Below are positions 1 to 10,809 of a stretch of DNA of 64,000 bases, one piece after another. Each line of letters starts with the position of its first letter. Position 1 is the stretch's first letter. The notes beneath the pieces were generated by a model that saw only the letters and a program-made list of their open reading frames with translations, was not told where the DNA came from and ran no database searches. Origin of the DNA: Stutzerimonas urumqiensis (GTDB taxonomy: Bacteria > Pseudomonadota > Gammaproteobacteria > Pseudomonadales > Pseudomonadaceae); contig NZ_RBZQ01000002.1 in NCBI RefSeq assembly GCF_003640395.1, positions 62,001 through 126,000 on the forward strand. Reading direction: 5' to 3'. The position numbers and the translations under genes are program-made.

Positions 1-2040
<2,040 letters not shown>

Positions 2041-2120
2041 GCGGATGCGAGGCTCGGACCAAATAGCCGGAAGGCTACAGGCCGCCGCCTCGGCACTGCA
2101 AGCGCGCGGCCGATGACGAC

Positions 2121-2936
2121 TCAATAGCCCGTGGCGCCTTCCTCGACCGTGAACGTCAGCCCTTCGACCCGCGAAATACCGGTGGTCAGGGTGCCATCGG
2201 CGGCGAGTCGCAGCCAGCGGTAGCCGGGCCCGCGGCTATCGAGTTCGAAGGAGTGGCTTCGCGGCATGAACTGGATACCGGTCGACGGGGAAGCCAGCAG
2301 ACGAACGCCGTTGCGCATGCCATCGAAGGCCTGGTGAATGTGCCCCCAGAGGACGGCACGTACCTGCGGGTAACGATCGAGCACCGAGAACAGCGCATCG
2401 GCGTTGCGTAAGCCGATGCGATCCATCCACTGGCTGCCGATCGACACCGGATGATGATGGAAGCTGACCAGCACATGCCGACCGGCCGCAGACGCGATCG
2501 CCTCGTCGAGCAGTTCGAGCTGACCATCGGCCAGGTGCCCGGCCACCGATCCCGGCACGAGCGAATCGAGCATGACGATGCGCCAGTTACCGATGTCAAT
2601 CACCGGATTCATCAGATCACTGCCGCGCGCGACCCTGATCATATTGTCGCGATCGTCATGATTGCCGGGATACCAGCGCGCCACCGCCGGGATCACCGAT
2701 GTCAGCGCCTTGAAGCGCTCGTATGACGCGACCGAACCATCCTGCGAGAGGTCTCCGCTGGCCAGCAGCAGATCGACGCCCGGTTGCTCGGCCAAGGCGA
2801 GATCGATGACACGCTGGAGGCTGTCGCCCGTGTCGAGCCCCAGCAGCTTGCCGCTCGCCTCGGCAAAGAGATGACTGTCGGTCAGCTGGAGCACCAGCAC
2901 CGATCCGTCGACAGCCTTGAGGGGCACGCTCGCCAC
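2121..2936 (-). CDS. cpdA: 3',5'-cyclic AMP phosphodiesterase
   Basis: Class III metallophosphoesterase that hydrolyses cAMP to AMP, lowering the Vfr/CRP signal. The 271 residues match CpdA. Metal-binding motifs appear in order: LQLTDSHLF (DxH), ASGDLSQDG, PGNHDD, SFHHHPV and WGHIHQ. Together these form the dinuclear metal site. The start is near TCGTGGCGAGC in the sense direction; MASVPLKAVDGSVLVLQLTD fits the family. An 80-base gap separates it from yqiA. It belongs to the backbone block with nudF and parE. Confidence 0.93.
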   Translation of the reverse strand: MASVPLKAVDGSVLVLQLTDSHLFAEASGKLLGLDTGDSLQRVIDLALAEQPGVDLLLASGDLSQDGSVASYERFKALTSVIPAVARWYPGNHDDRDNMIRVARGSDLMNPVIDIGNWRIVMLDSLVPGSVAGHLADGQLELLDEAIASAAGRHVLVSFHHHPVSIGSQWMDRIGLRNADALFSVLDRYPQVRAVLWGHIHQAFDGMRNGVRLLASPSTGIQFMPRSHSFELDSRGPGYRWLRLAADGTLTTGISRVEGLTFTVEEGATGY

Positions 2937-3065
2937 GACGCAACTCCTAACAGCGCAATGCGGCCATTATGGTGCCGGCCGTTTGGGGGGGTAAACCCGC
3001 CAACCGGGCATGGGTCACAGATACGGCGCTCAAAGCTGCGGGCGATCCGGTCGACGATCCGGGGC

Positions 3066-3512
3066 TCAAAGCACCGGTTCGACTTCGTGCCCACACGCCA
3101 GGCAATGGCTGAGCCACTCACCTAGAAAAAGGTTGAGCTGGGCCTTCTCATCGGGCTGATGCATCGCCGCGTTCGGATAGGCATAGATGCTGCGAAAGCG
3201 GCGGGCGTTCTGTGCGCCGATGACTTCGGCCATGCGCGCGTCATGGTAGACGCGCACTTCCAGGCTCGGCACGGGCAACCAGGGCAGGCAGTGGGTCTGG
3301 CTGACCTTCAGGGTCGTGGTGTACGGGCACGTCTCGATGACTTCTAATGCCAGCACGCCAATCAACCGGTCGCCCTGGCTGATCGCGATACGGCGTACCG
3401 CCGACTGCTCGCGCATGTCCGGCAAGAGACGCACCAACCGGAGATAGTTGGCCTCACAGGCCGCCTGCAACTCCAGCAGGTCGACGCGGTAACGCTCGCG
3501 CACCGGCCTCAT
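3066..3512 (-). CDS. DUF1249 family protein (YqiB-like)
   Basis: Conserved protein of 148 residues, function unknown. It begins MRPVRERYRVDLLELQ, has the central ETCPYTTTLKVSQ segment typical of DUF1249, and ends in LSHCLACGHEVEPVL. The ATG at 3512 overlaps the nudF stop as ATGA (3509-3512), so the two are translationally coupled. Residues encoded upstream of this ATG lie inside nudF in another frame and were discarded. In related genomes, from memory, this gene always sits between nudF and cpdA. Confidence 0.88.
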   Translation of the reverse strand: MRPVRERYRVDLLELQAACEANYLRLVRLLPDMREQSAVRRIAISQGDRLIGVLALEVIETCPYTTTLKVSQTHCLPWLPVPSLEVRVYHDARMAEVIGAQNARRFRSIYAYPNAAMHQPDEKAQLNLFLGEWLSHCLACGHEVEPVL

Positions 3513-4126
3513 GCCCACGCCCCGCGCACGCGCTGGCGGTTCAGCCCCAGCCATTGCAGCGCGATGATGGTTGCCGCGTTGCCGATGCGGCCGTCCGCGA
3601 CCTGGGCGAGGGCCTCGTCGAGCGGCCAGACATGCACGCGGATGTCTTCGCCTTCGTCGACAAGGCCGTGAATCCCGCCGGCGCCTTCGCTGTCGCAGCT
3701 GCCGAGAAACAGGTGAACGAACTCGTCACTGCCGCCCGGAGACGGCAGGTAGTTGGTGATGGGCATCAACTGACCGAGCGACAGACCGGCCTCCTCGACC
3801 GCCTCACGCCGGGCGACCTCCTCGGGCTGCTCATCTTTGTCGATCAGCCCGGCGACCAGCTCGATCAGCCAGGGATTGGCCACCTTGCCAATGGCGCCGA
3901 CGCGAAACTGTTCGATCAGCACCACGCGATCGCGCGCCACGTCATAGGGCAGCACGCAGACGGCATCGTGCCGCACGAACAGTTCGCGCTCGATCTCGGG
4001 GCTCATGCCACCGCTGAAGAGTCGATGGCGGAAATGCAACCGCTGCAGGCGGTAGAAACCGCTGAAGCAGGTTTCACGCCGAACGATCTGGATGTCGTCC
4101 GGACCGGATTGAAAAACGTCAGTCAT
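3509..4126 (-). CDS. nudF: ADP-ribose pyrophosphatase (Nudix hydrolase)
   Basis: Hydrolyses ADP-ribose to AMP and ribose-5-phosphate. The 205 residues carry a complete Nudix box at about residues 96-118 (GLIDKDEQPEEVARREAVEEAGL in family terms: G, five residues, E, REAVEEAGL). The N-terminal beta segment QIVRRETCFSGFYRLQRL is characteristic of NudF/AspP. The ATG at 4126 is preferred over a TTG one codon upstream. It is the first gene of the minus-strand run nudF, DUF1249, cpdA, yqiA, parE and is divergent from the lipoprotein gene at 4306. Confidence 0.93.
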   Translation of the reverse strand: MTDVFQSGPDDIQIVRRETCFSGFYRLQRLHFRHRLFSGGMSPEIERELFVRHDAVCVLPYDVARDRVVLIEQFRVGAIGKVANPWLIELVAGLIDKDEQPEEVARREAVEEAGLSLGQLMPITNYLPSPGGSDEFVHLFLGSCDSEGAGGIHGLVDEGEDIRVHVWPLDEALAQVADGRIGNAATIIALQWLGLNRQRVRGAWA

Positions 4127-4294
4127 CAAGGCTCGCTAAAAGAAGTGGAGGCCGGCCTGGAGGCGGTGGCCTACAAAGCGTTCGAGCGCCATCCTAGCGT
4201 GCCCGTTCAACGAGCGCAGCCATTGGCGACAAGCCGCATGGGTCGAACTTACCGCTTCGGGCACAATCGAACCCGTGCCCCGCCGCCGCGCCTC

Positions 4295-4308
4295 AGGAGG
4301 TTCCCATT
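4295..4308 (+). promoter_or_regulatory. Strong Shine-Dalgarno placed before an ATT start codon
   Basis: AGGAGG at 4295-4300 is a perfect anti-16S match. A 5-base spacer leads to ATT at 4306 in the frame of the downstream lipoprotein. No ATG, GTG or TTG lies in this frame between here and the start of the lipoprotein signal peptide. The only other near start is CTG at 4324, which has poor spacing. Confidence 0.65.
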
Positions 4309-5046
4309 CCGTCCTACAGATCACTGGCCATCCTCGGCCTGACCACGCTGCTGGTCGCCTGCCAAAGCCCTGTACTTCAGCAGCAGACGACACCGCTCTC
4401 CGCTCAGCGCATCCTCGACGAGCAACGGCCCGAGGGCTGCCAGGGCGACCGATGCCCGCTGGTGAATGTCGACACCTTCGTCTTTGCGACCGAGCCGGCG
4501 CTCAACGCACTGATCGATGAGCGCCTCAGGCGGATGACCCAGCATGGCCCCGATGACGCGGTTCCCGTCTCGCTCGACGCGTATCGCCAGCGCTTCCTGA
4601 GCAATGCCGAGCCCGGCTGGAGCACCTACCTGCAAGCCAAGCCGCGGGATCAGCATGGCGATCTGGTGGTCATCGAGCTGTCGAGCTACCTGTACCAGGG
4701 CGGCGCGCACGGCATGCCCGGACGCGGCTTCATCAATTACGACCTAGAGCGCAACCGCGCCGTAACGCTCGAAGACGCCTTGCTCCCTGGCCAGGAGGCC
4801 GCGTTCTGGGGGCTTGCCGAAGAGGCGCATCAGGCCTGGCTGGAGGGCAACGTGCCCGAAGAGGACGCCGACTTCGCCGATAACTGGCCCTTCCAGCGCA
4901 CCGATCACATCGCTTTCCTGAAGGACAGCGTGCTGCTCAAGTACGACGTCTACAGCCTTGGGCCCTATTCGATGGGCCATCCGGAACTCAGCATTCCCTA
5001 TTCCAAGCTGGATGGGGTGCTGAAACCGGACTACCTGCCACGCTAG
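4306..5046 (+). CDS. DUF3298-type lipoprotein, apparent ATT start
   Basis: Predicted outer-membrane or periplasmic lipoprotein of 246 residues if translation starts at ATT 4306. The first codons read (M)PSYRSLAILGLTTLLVAC, a lipoprotein signal peptide with lipobox LVAC. The mature part contains VVIELSSYLYQGGAHGMPG and ends PELSIPYSKLDGVLKP, features of DUF3298/RsiV-like periplasmic domains. Its first internal ATG (4462) would delete the signal peptide, so the ATT start behind AGGAGG is favoured. The stop overlaps the wbpM stop on the other strand. I recall a similar lipoprotein gene between nudF and thiC in P. aeruginosa. Molecular role unknown. Confidence 0.8.
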   Translation: MPSYRSLAILGLTTLLVACQSPVLQQQTTPLSAQRILDEQRPEGCQGDRCPLVNVDTFVFATEPALNALIDERLRRMTQHGPDDAVPVSLDAYRQRFLSNAEPGWSTYLQAKPRDQHGDLVVIELSSYLYQGGAHGMPGRGFINYDLERNRAVTLEDALLPGQEAAFWGLAEEAHQAWLEGNVPEEDADFADNWPFQRTDHIAFLKDSVLLKYDVYSLGPYSMGHPELSIPYSKLDGVLKPDYLPR

Positions 5047-7064
5047 GCTTGCGGTATCTCCGGAGCGGACCTGCCGGCCAATGACACATTGCGTCGCCGG
5101 TAGGTCCAATCGAAGCACTCCTGCTCCGGTCGGTAACCGTCCACGGTGGACTGCAAGATCAGGCGCACCCTATCGAATTCACCGCCGCGTACGGCGCGAA
5201 CCAATTGATCGAGCACGACGCGCAAACGCTCCCAGGCGAGGTACCCCTCGTTGGCGCACAGAATCATCGGATGCTCGGTCGGCGTTACGTTATCGCCGAT
5301 CAGCAGCTCTTCGTAGAGCTTCTCGCCTGGGCGCAACCCGGTGTACTCGATCGCGATCTCGCCGCGCGGGTTCGTTTCGCTGCGAACTGAAAAACCCGAC
5401 AGATGAATCATCTTTTCGGCCAGCTCGGCAATCAGCACCGGCTGCCCCATGTCCAGCACGAAGACCTCGCCACCCTTGCCGAGCGCACCTGCCTGCAGGA
5501 CCAGCTGGGCCGCTTCAGGGATGGTCATGAAGTAGCGCGTGATGTTCGGATGGGTGACCGTCACCGGCCCTCCCGAACGGATCTGCTCACGGAACAACGG
5601 GATGACCGAACCTGACGATCCAAGGACATTGCCGAAGCGAACCATCGTGAAACGCGTACGGCTGACCACGTGCAGCGATTCATCCGCGGCGAAGAGAACG
5701 GGCGCCGGCTCTGCACTGAGCGCCTGCAGCGCCATTTCGGCGAGCCGCTTGGTACTGCCCATCACGTTGGTTGGCCGGACGGCCTTGTCGGTCGAGATCA
5801 GGACGAAGCTGCTCACACCTGCCTGAATCGCCGCCTGTGCGGCATTGACCGTTCCGATGACATTGTTCAGCACGCCCTCTTCGATATTGTGCTCCACCAT
5901 CGGCACGTGCTTGTAAGCAGCGGCGTGATAAACGGTATCGACCCGCCAGGTCAGCATGATTTCAAGCAGGCGCTCCGGATGGCGAATGGAACCCAGCAAT
6001 GGAACGAGTTCGGTTCGGCCGAGCGTACCCTCAAGGCGCTGCTCCAACTCCCGGTGGATGCTGTAGAGCCCATATTCGTTGTGATCCAGCAAGATCAGCG
6101 TCGACGGGGCCAGGTCGAATACCTGCCGGCTCAACTCGGAACCTATCGAGCCTCCAGCCCCCGTCACCATCACCACCTGCCCGCGAATACAGCGCTCCAG
6201 CAGATCAGCCCGTGGCTCGACAATATCGCGACCGAGCAGATCGGCGACGTCCACTTCCTGAATATCCTCGACCCTGACGCGGCCACGGGCGAGATCCATG
6301 AAGCCCGGCACGGAGCGGATGTGGAGGGGGTAGTGCTCCAGCGCCGCCAAAATCTCCCGCCGCCTGGCCCGACTGGCCGACGGAATGGCGAGCAGGATCT
6401 CAGTGGCGCCGGTTTCATCGATCATCCGGTCGATATGGCGTGGCTTGTACACCTTGAGACCGGCAATAACACGATTGGCGATGCTGTCGTCGTCGTCGAT
6501 GAACGCCACGGGACGCATGGCGCGCCCCATGCGCAACGCCGCCGCCAATTGATTGCCCGCCGCACCTGCACCATAGATGGCGACACGTGGCAGTCCATCG
6601 TCACGCATGAACGGAATGGCCATGCCGACGTTGTACCAATCCCCCAGCACGTATTGGCGCAGAACCAACCGCAAGCCGCCGAGCAATACCAGACTCAACC
6701 ACCAATAGTTGAACACCAGCGAGCGGGGCACGATGGCCGGCGGGTCGCGGTACCAATACATCGCCAGCGCCAGCAGCAATGATGAAAGTGTCACGGCCTT
6801 GACGATGGTGATGAGCGCGTCGTTGCCCAGGTAGCGCATGACGGCACGGTACATGCCGATCCGGATGAACAGCGGAATGGCGAGTACAGGGGCCAATCCA
6901 AACAACCAGGCATGTCCCGACAAGGGTTCGATACCTTCAAGCTCACCCAGGCGTACAACGAATGCCAACCACAACGCCATCCAGACGAGCACGATATCGG
7001 CCGCGACCTGAAGCAGTCTCTTGTAACGGCGTGGTAAGCCCAGAAGGCGATCACGCAAAATCAT
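5043..7064 (-). CDS. wbpM: UDP-GlcNAc 4,6-dehydratase, membrane-bound WbpM family
   Basis: Converts UDP-GlcNAc to UDP-4-keto-6-deoxy-GlcNAc, the precursor of QuiNAc/FucNAc that starts many O antigens. The 673 residues begin with four hydrophobic helices (about residues 15-150). A first nucleotide-binding fold follows (IYGAGAAGNQLAAAL), then the catalytic SDR domain (VTGAGGSIGSELSRQ). The reaction motif NVMGSTKR has Met where classical SDRs have Tyr, as known for WbpM. The ATG at 7064 has GAGG nearby; residues encoded further upstream lack homology. It is last in the wbpW, wbpK-like, wbpL, wbpM run, as in P. aeruginosa O-antigen loci. Confidence 0.93.
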   Translation of the reverse strand: MILRDRLLGLPRRYKRLLQVAADIVLVWMALWLAFVVRLGELEGIEPLSGHAWLFGLAPVLAIPLFIRIGMYRAVMRYLGNDALITIVKAVTLSSLLLALAMYWYRDPPAIVPRSLVFNYWWLSLVLLGGLRLVLRQYVLGDWYNVGMAIPFMRDDGLPRVAIYGAGAAGNQLAAALRMGRAMRPVAFIDDDDSIANRVIAGLKVYKPRHIDRMIDETGATEILLAIPSASRARRREILAALEHYPLHIRSVPGFMDLARGRVRVEDIQEVDVADLLGRDIVEPRADLLERCIRGQVVMVTGAGGSIGSELSRQVFDLAPSTLILLDHNEYGLYSIHRELEQRLEGTLGRTELVPLLGSIRHPERLLEIMLTWRVDTVYHAAAYKHVPMVEHNIEEGVLNNVIGTVNAAQAAIQAGVSSFVLISTDKAVRPTNVMGSTKRLAEMALQALSAEPAPVLFAADESLHVVSRTRFTMVRFGNVLGSSGSVIPLFREQIRSGGPVTVTHPNITRYFMTIPEAAQLVLQAGALGKGGEVFVLDMGQPVLIAELAEKMIHLSGFSVRSETNPRGEIAIEYTGLRPGEKLYEELLIGDNVTPTEHPMILCANEGYLAWERLRVVLDQLVRAVRGGEFDRVRLILQSTVDGYRPEQECFDWTYRRRNVSLAGRSAPEIPQA

Positions 7065-7113
7065 GCAATTTCCTCGTATACCGCATGGATGCGCACAGGC
7101 ATCGCATTGCCGG

Positions 7114-8148
7114 TCAAGATGTGGCCCGTTCCGGCCGCCCAGCACCAAGGAGCCAAGCGAACGTTATCAATGGCAGATACGACGCGATCAATCCGACGAC
7201 CTCCGTCACTTGTCGCGTCGCCACCAGCAAGGCCCACGGGAGCAACCAACCCACATTGATCGCGAGAACGCTCAGCGTCACGGGAACATGCGAACCGAAC
7301 CGCCTGGCTGCGGCCTGGTACGCATGGCTGCGATGCGCCTGATGAATCGCCTCGCCTCGCCATAACCGATGCAGCAAGGTAAAGGTTGCATCGACGATGA
7401 ACACGCCAAGCAGGATCAGCCAGCTCCACCAGAGCGTAGGCTCCAACGATGCGGCACGCAGCGACAGGATGCCTAGGAAGACGCCCAGAAAGCCGCTGCC
7501 GACATCGCCCATGAAAATCCGCGCCTGCGGGAAATTCCAGCATAGAAACGCCGCCACGGTCGTCGCCAGAATGACTTCCGGGGCGATCAAGACTTCAGCC
7601 ATCTCCGCAACGCCAGCAAGCACGTAGCACACCACGGCAGATAACGTTACGAACACACCCTCAATAGCGGCAAGTCCATTGATGCCATCCATGAAGTTAT
7701 AGAGGTTGATCAACCAGACCAGATACAGAACCGCCAGTATCTGCCCCAACCAGCCCAGCTCGATGGGGTGGCCGGCAACCACCATCGCAGGCAAGCCGCC
7801 GAGCCAATACAAAGCCCAACAGGCTGCCGCGGCGTGCCCCAGCAATCGCCAGCGCGCCGGCACATGCCGATGATCGTCCACGAATCCGACCAACGCGACG
7901 GAGCCTGCCGCGCCTAGCAAGGACATGGCCATTGCCTGGGTCAGGCCTCCCCACGCGCAGAGCAGCAGGAGCGCGACCAGCGAACACAGGACGAACGCCA
8001 GCCCACCGCCGCGCGGGGTCGGAATCACGTGCGAGCTGCGCGCGTTCGGGATGTCCACCAGTTGCCGCCGCAGCGCGTAATGCCGCAAACCTGCCACGAG
8101 CAAAAAGGAGCCGATAAATAGCCCGACAAGCAGCAAGGCAACGCTCAT
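7114..8148 (-). CDS. wbpL: Undecaprenyl-phosphate sugar-1-phosphate transferase (WecA/WbpL family)
   Basis: Integral membrane enzyme that loads the first sugar phosphate, probably QuiNAc-P or FucNAc-P, onto undecaprenyl phosphate. It has 344 residues and about ten hydrophobic segments. Family motifs are VGFVDDHRHVP (Asp pair), NLYNFMDGINGLA, RIFMGDVGSGFLG, and the cytoplasmic HQAHRSHAYQ loop. Its ATG overlaps the stop of the upstream reductase as ATGA. WbpL assignment rests on the adjacent wbpM and epimerase; WecA-type GlcNAc specificity cannot be excluded. Confidence 0.9.
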   Translation of the reverse strand: MSVALLLVGLFIGSFLLVAGLRHYALRRQLVDIPNARSSHVIPTPRGGGLAFVLCSLVALLLLCAWGGLTQAMAMSLLGAAGSVALVGFVDDHRHVPARWRLLGHAAAACWALYWLGGLPAMVVAGHPIELGWLGQILAVLYLVWLINLYNFMDGINGLAAIEGVFVTLSAVVCYVLAGVAEMAEVLIAPEVILATTVAAFLCWNFPQARIFMGDVGSGFLGVFLGILSLRAASLEPTLWWSWLILLGVFIVDATFTLLHRLWRGEAIHQAHRSHAYQAAARRFGSHVPVTLSVLAINVGWLLPWALLVATRQVTEVVGLIASYLPLITFAWLLGAGRPERATS

Positions 8149-9110
8149 TTACGCTGGTTTCGCAAAAAATCCTCCACCGTCCGACGAAGGGCCTGATCCA
8201 CTGAAACGGGCGGCACCCAGCCAAGCACCTGGCGTGTCTTGTCGATATCGACCTCGAGAGACCCACAAAGCCGCCGAAAAATCCCGAGCTGCCCAGACGC
8301 CCTGGCAGCGGCCTCGAGAATTGCCGGAGGCACAGGGGGCAGCCAAGCCCTACAACCCATCGCCGAGGCTGTGCGCCGAAGCAGCTCGGGTGTCGCAAGG
8401 GATTCGCCATCACCGGCCATGAACACCTGGTTTCTCGCCTCAGGATGGACGATGCACAGCTCGATCAGATCGACCAGATTGTCCAACGCCACCATCGTCC
8501 GACGATTCTTCACCAAGCCGACCGGCACAGGGACCCCACGCGAAACCCAGCGCATCAGCGTCTGGAAGTTGGCCTTGACGCCTGGCCCGTAGACAAGGGG
8601 CAGCCGAATGATCACCACCTCCAGCCCCGTCTGCTCTGACAGCTCGATGAGCGCCTGCTCCGCCTCGTACTTTGAGCACGCATAGGGGTCGGCGGGCGCA
8701 ACACGATCGTCGGCCGACCAAGGGTGGCCTGGCCGGCTCGACTCGCCATGCACCTTCACCGTGCTCAAGAATACGAAACGTCGCGCGCCGTAGCCGACAG
8801 CCAGGCGCGCCAATCGGATGGTCAGATCGACGTTAGCCTCGCGAAACGCCTCCAGCGGCGAACTGGCGGTTTCGCGCATCACATGCACACGTCCCGCGCA
8901 ATGCACGACCGTATGCAGATCCGCGACCGGCGCACCCGCTGCGAAAACACGGCTGGAGGAGCCGGGCACGGCGATTACGCCCGCTGGCAGGGACGCCCCG
9001 GTCCGGCGCGTCCAGGCCAGCACCTGCATGTCGTCTCGCAGCAGCAATCGCGCCAGCACCGCCGCGCCAACGAACCCGGTGCCGCCGGTCACCAGTACTT
9101 TTTTTTTCAC
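8145..9110 (-). CDS. NAD-dependent epimerase/4-ketoreductase (WbpK-like)
   Basis: Short-chain dehydrogenase of 321 residues that probably reduces the WbpM 4-keto product to UDP-QuiNAc or UDP-FucNAc. The nucleotide-binding motif VLVTGGTGFVG is at the very N-terminus and the catalytic YACSKYEAE (YxxxK) is mid-protein. A GTG at 9110 gives (M)KKKVLVTGG; a second GTG at 9134 would add eight residues. It overlaps wbpL by ATGA and follows wbpW. In P. aeruginosa the gene in this place is wbpK. The stereochemistry of the product cannot be read from sequence. Confidence 0.82.
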   Translation of the reverse strand: MKKKVLVTGGTGFVGAAVLARLLLRDDMQVLAWTRRTGASLPAGVIAVPGSSSRVFAAGAPVADLHTVVHCAGRVHVMRETASSPLEAFREANVDLTIRLARLAVGYGARRFVFLSTVKVHGESSRPGHPWSADDRVAPADPYACSKYEAEQALIELSEQTGLEVVIIRLPLVYGPGVKANFQTLMRWVSRGVPVPVGLVKNRRTMVALDNLVDLIELCIVHPEARNQVFMAGDGESLATPELLRRTASAMGCRAWLPPVPPAILEAAARASGQLGIFRRLCGSLEVDIDKTRQVLGWVPPVSVDQALRRTVEDFLRNQRK

Positions 9111-9198
9111 ACGGATACCTAGCCTCGCCCCCACTCGACTGCTTCACCGTACCGGACCACTGCCACGCACGCGGCCGGCCAGCAAAGCGCAAGCCCCT

Positions 9199-10614
9199 TC
9201 ACTTGAGCCGCCCGTAGCGGTCCTCGAAGCGGACGATGTCGTCCTCACCGAGATACGCACCGGACTGGACCTCGACCAGCTCGAGCGGCACCTTGCCCGG
9301 ATTCGATAGCGAGTGCTTCACACCCAGCGGGATATAAGTCGACTGGTTCTCCGCCAGGATCGTCTCCTTATCGCCGCAGACGACCCGTGCCGTGCCAGAC
9401 ACCACGATCCAGTGCTCCGCGCGGTGGTAATGCAACTGGAGCGAGAGGCTTTCACCAGGCAGCACCGTGATGCGCTTGACCTGATACCGATCGCCATGGC
9501 CCATCGTCTCGTAGTGTCCCCACGGGCGGCTGACCTTGGGATGGCCGATCGCTTCCTGGCGCCCCTCGGATTGAAGGCGGCCAACGATGGCCTTGACCTG
9601 TTGACCCGCCGACTTATCGGCGACCAGCACGGCGTCCTTCGTCTCGACGATCAGCAGGTCGGAAACACCGACCGTCGTCACGAGCCGATGGTGGGACTGG
9701 ACAAGGCTGCCTCGCGTATCGATGGCCATGACATCGCCATCCAGTGCATTGCCCGCCTCGTCACGGTCAGCGATGTCCCACAGCGAGGTCCAGCTTCCAA
9801 GATCGTTCCATCCGGCATCGAGCGGAATCACCGCGGCATTGTCGGTCCGCTCCATCACCGCATAGTCGATGGATTCGCCGTCGCAACGCGCGAACGGCTC
9901 AGCCGCCACATGCACGAAATAACGGTCCCGGCTGGAGGCCTCGAAGGCTGCCCGGACCGACGTCAGGATGTCCGGACGATGAATGCCCATTTCCCGGAGC
10001 AATACCGAGGCCTGGAACATGAACATCCCGCTGTTCCAGAGATAGCGGCCGCTGGCCAGGTAGGCTTCGGCGGCGTCGGCCGTCGGCTTTTCCTTGAAGC
10101 CGGCGATGGCATAGGCATCCTCGGCAAGGGCGGGGCCGCATTCGATGTAGCCGAAACCCGTTTCGGGGTGCGTCGGTGTGATGCCGAAGGTCACCAGGCG
10201 GCCCGCGCGCGCAAGGGCTTCGCCTGACTCAACCACCTTGCGGAATGCCGGCTCGTCATGAATGTAGTGATCCGCGGCCAGCACCAACAGAACCGGATCG
10301 TCGCCTTCGCTACAAGCTTCCAGAGCCGCCAGGACGATTGCCGGAGCCGTGTTGCGGCCCACGGGTTCCAAGATAATGCGCGCATCGAGCTGGCCGATCT
10401 CGCGCATTTGCTCCGCCGCGATGAAGCGATGCTGCTCATTGGCGACAACCAATGGTGGCGTATGCTCGAGCCCGTCCAGGCGTCCGAGTGCGCGCTGGAA
10501 CATGGTTCCGCGTCCCTGGCGATCAAGCGCCAGGAATTGCTTGGGGTATTGCGGACGGGAAAGCGGCCAGAGGCGAGATCCGCTCCCTCCAGCCAGAATC
10601 ACGGGCGAAAACAT
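9199..10614 (-). CDS. wbpW: Mannose-1-phosphate guanylyltransferase / mannose-6-phosphate isomerase
   Basis: Bifunctional enzyme making GDP-mannose for the O-antigen glycosyltransferases. Its 471 residues start MFSPVILAGGSGSRLWPLSR, the pyrophosphorylase signature. The C-terminal cupin isomerase domain includes the metal-binding LQLHYHRAEHW stretch. The ATG at 10614 is preceded by GGAG at a suitable distance. It resembles WbpW, AlgA and ManC alike; the wbpW label follows the O-antigen context. A good promoter lies just upstream, so it probably heads the 10614-5043 operon. No gmd or rmd gene for D-rhamnose is seen in the window. Confidence 0.92.
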   Translation of the reverse strand: MFSPVILAGGSGSRLWPLSRPQYPKQFLALDRQGRGTMFQRALGRLDGLEHTPPLVVANEQHRFIAAEQMREIGQLDARIILEPVGRNTAPAIVLAALEACSEGDDPVLLVLAADHYIHDEPAFRKVVESGEALARAGRLVTFGITPTHPETGFGYIECGPALAEDAYAIAGFKEKPTADAAEAYLASGRYLWNSGMFMFQASVLLREMGIHRPDILTSVRAAFEASSRDRYFVHVAAEPFARCDGESIDYAVMERTDNAAVIPLDAGWNDLGSWTSLWDIADRDEAGNALDGDVMAIDTRGSLVQSHHRLVTTVGVSDLLIVETKDAVLVADKSAGQQVKAIVGRLQSEGRQEAIGHPKVSRPWGHYETMGHGDRYQVKRITVLPGESLSLQLHYHRAEHWIVVSGTARVVCGDKETILAENQSTYIPLGVKHSLSNPGKVPLELVEVQSGAYLGEDDIVRFEDRYGRLK

Positions 10615-10651
10615 AGCAACTCCAGGACTGCCCTCAATGGCAAGACCGCGC

Positions 10652-10680
10652 ATTATCGAAGCGCAAAGGAACAGTTGCAA
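10652..10680 (-). promoter_or_regulatory. Candidate sigma70 promoter of the wbpW-wbpM operon
   Basis: Reading the minus strand, TTGCAA (10680-10675) and GATAAT (10657-10652) are separated by exactly 17 bases. The -35 matches consensus at four of six positions and the -10 at five of six. A transcript would start near 10645, about 30 bases upstream of the wbpW ATG. Confidence 0.55.
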
Positions 10681-10809
10681 TTGGCCGCGCCGTTGCACCG
10701 AGCGCAATGGTCCACAGGGTACGTCGATCGGGGTCGTCAACCTTGGGTCGACGCGTCAGACTGTGACCCGCCGGAGGCAACCGCCCCGTCCTCTTCTCCC
10801 TTTCTGTCG

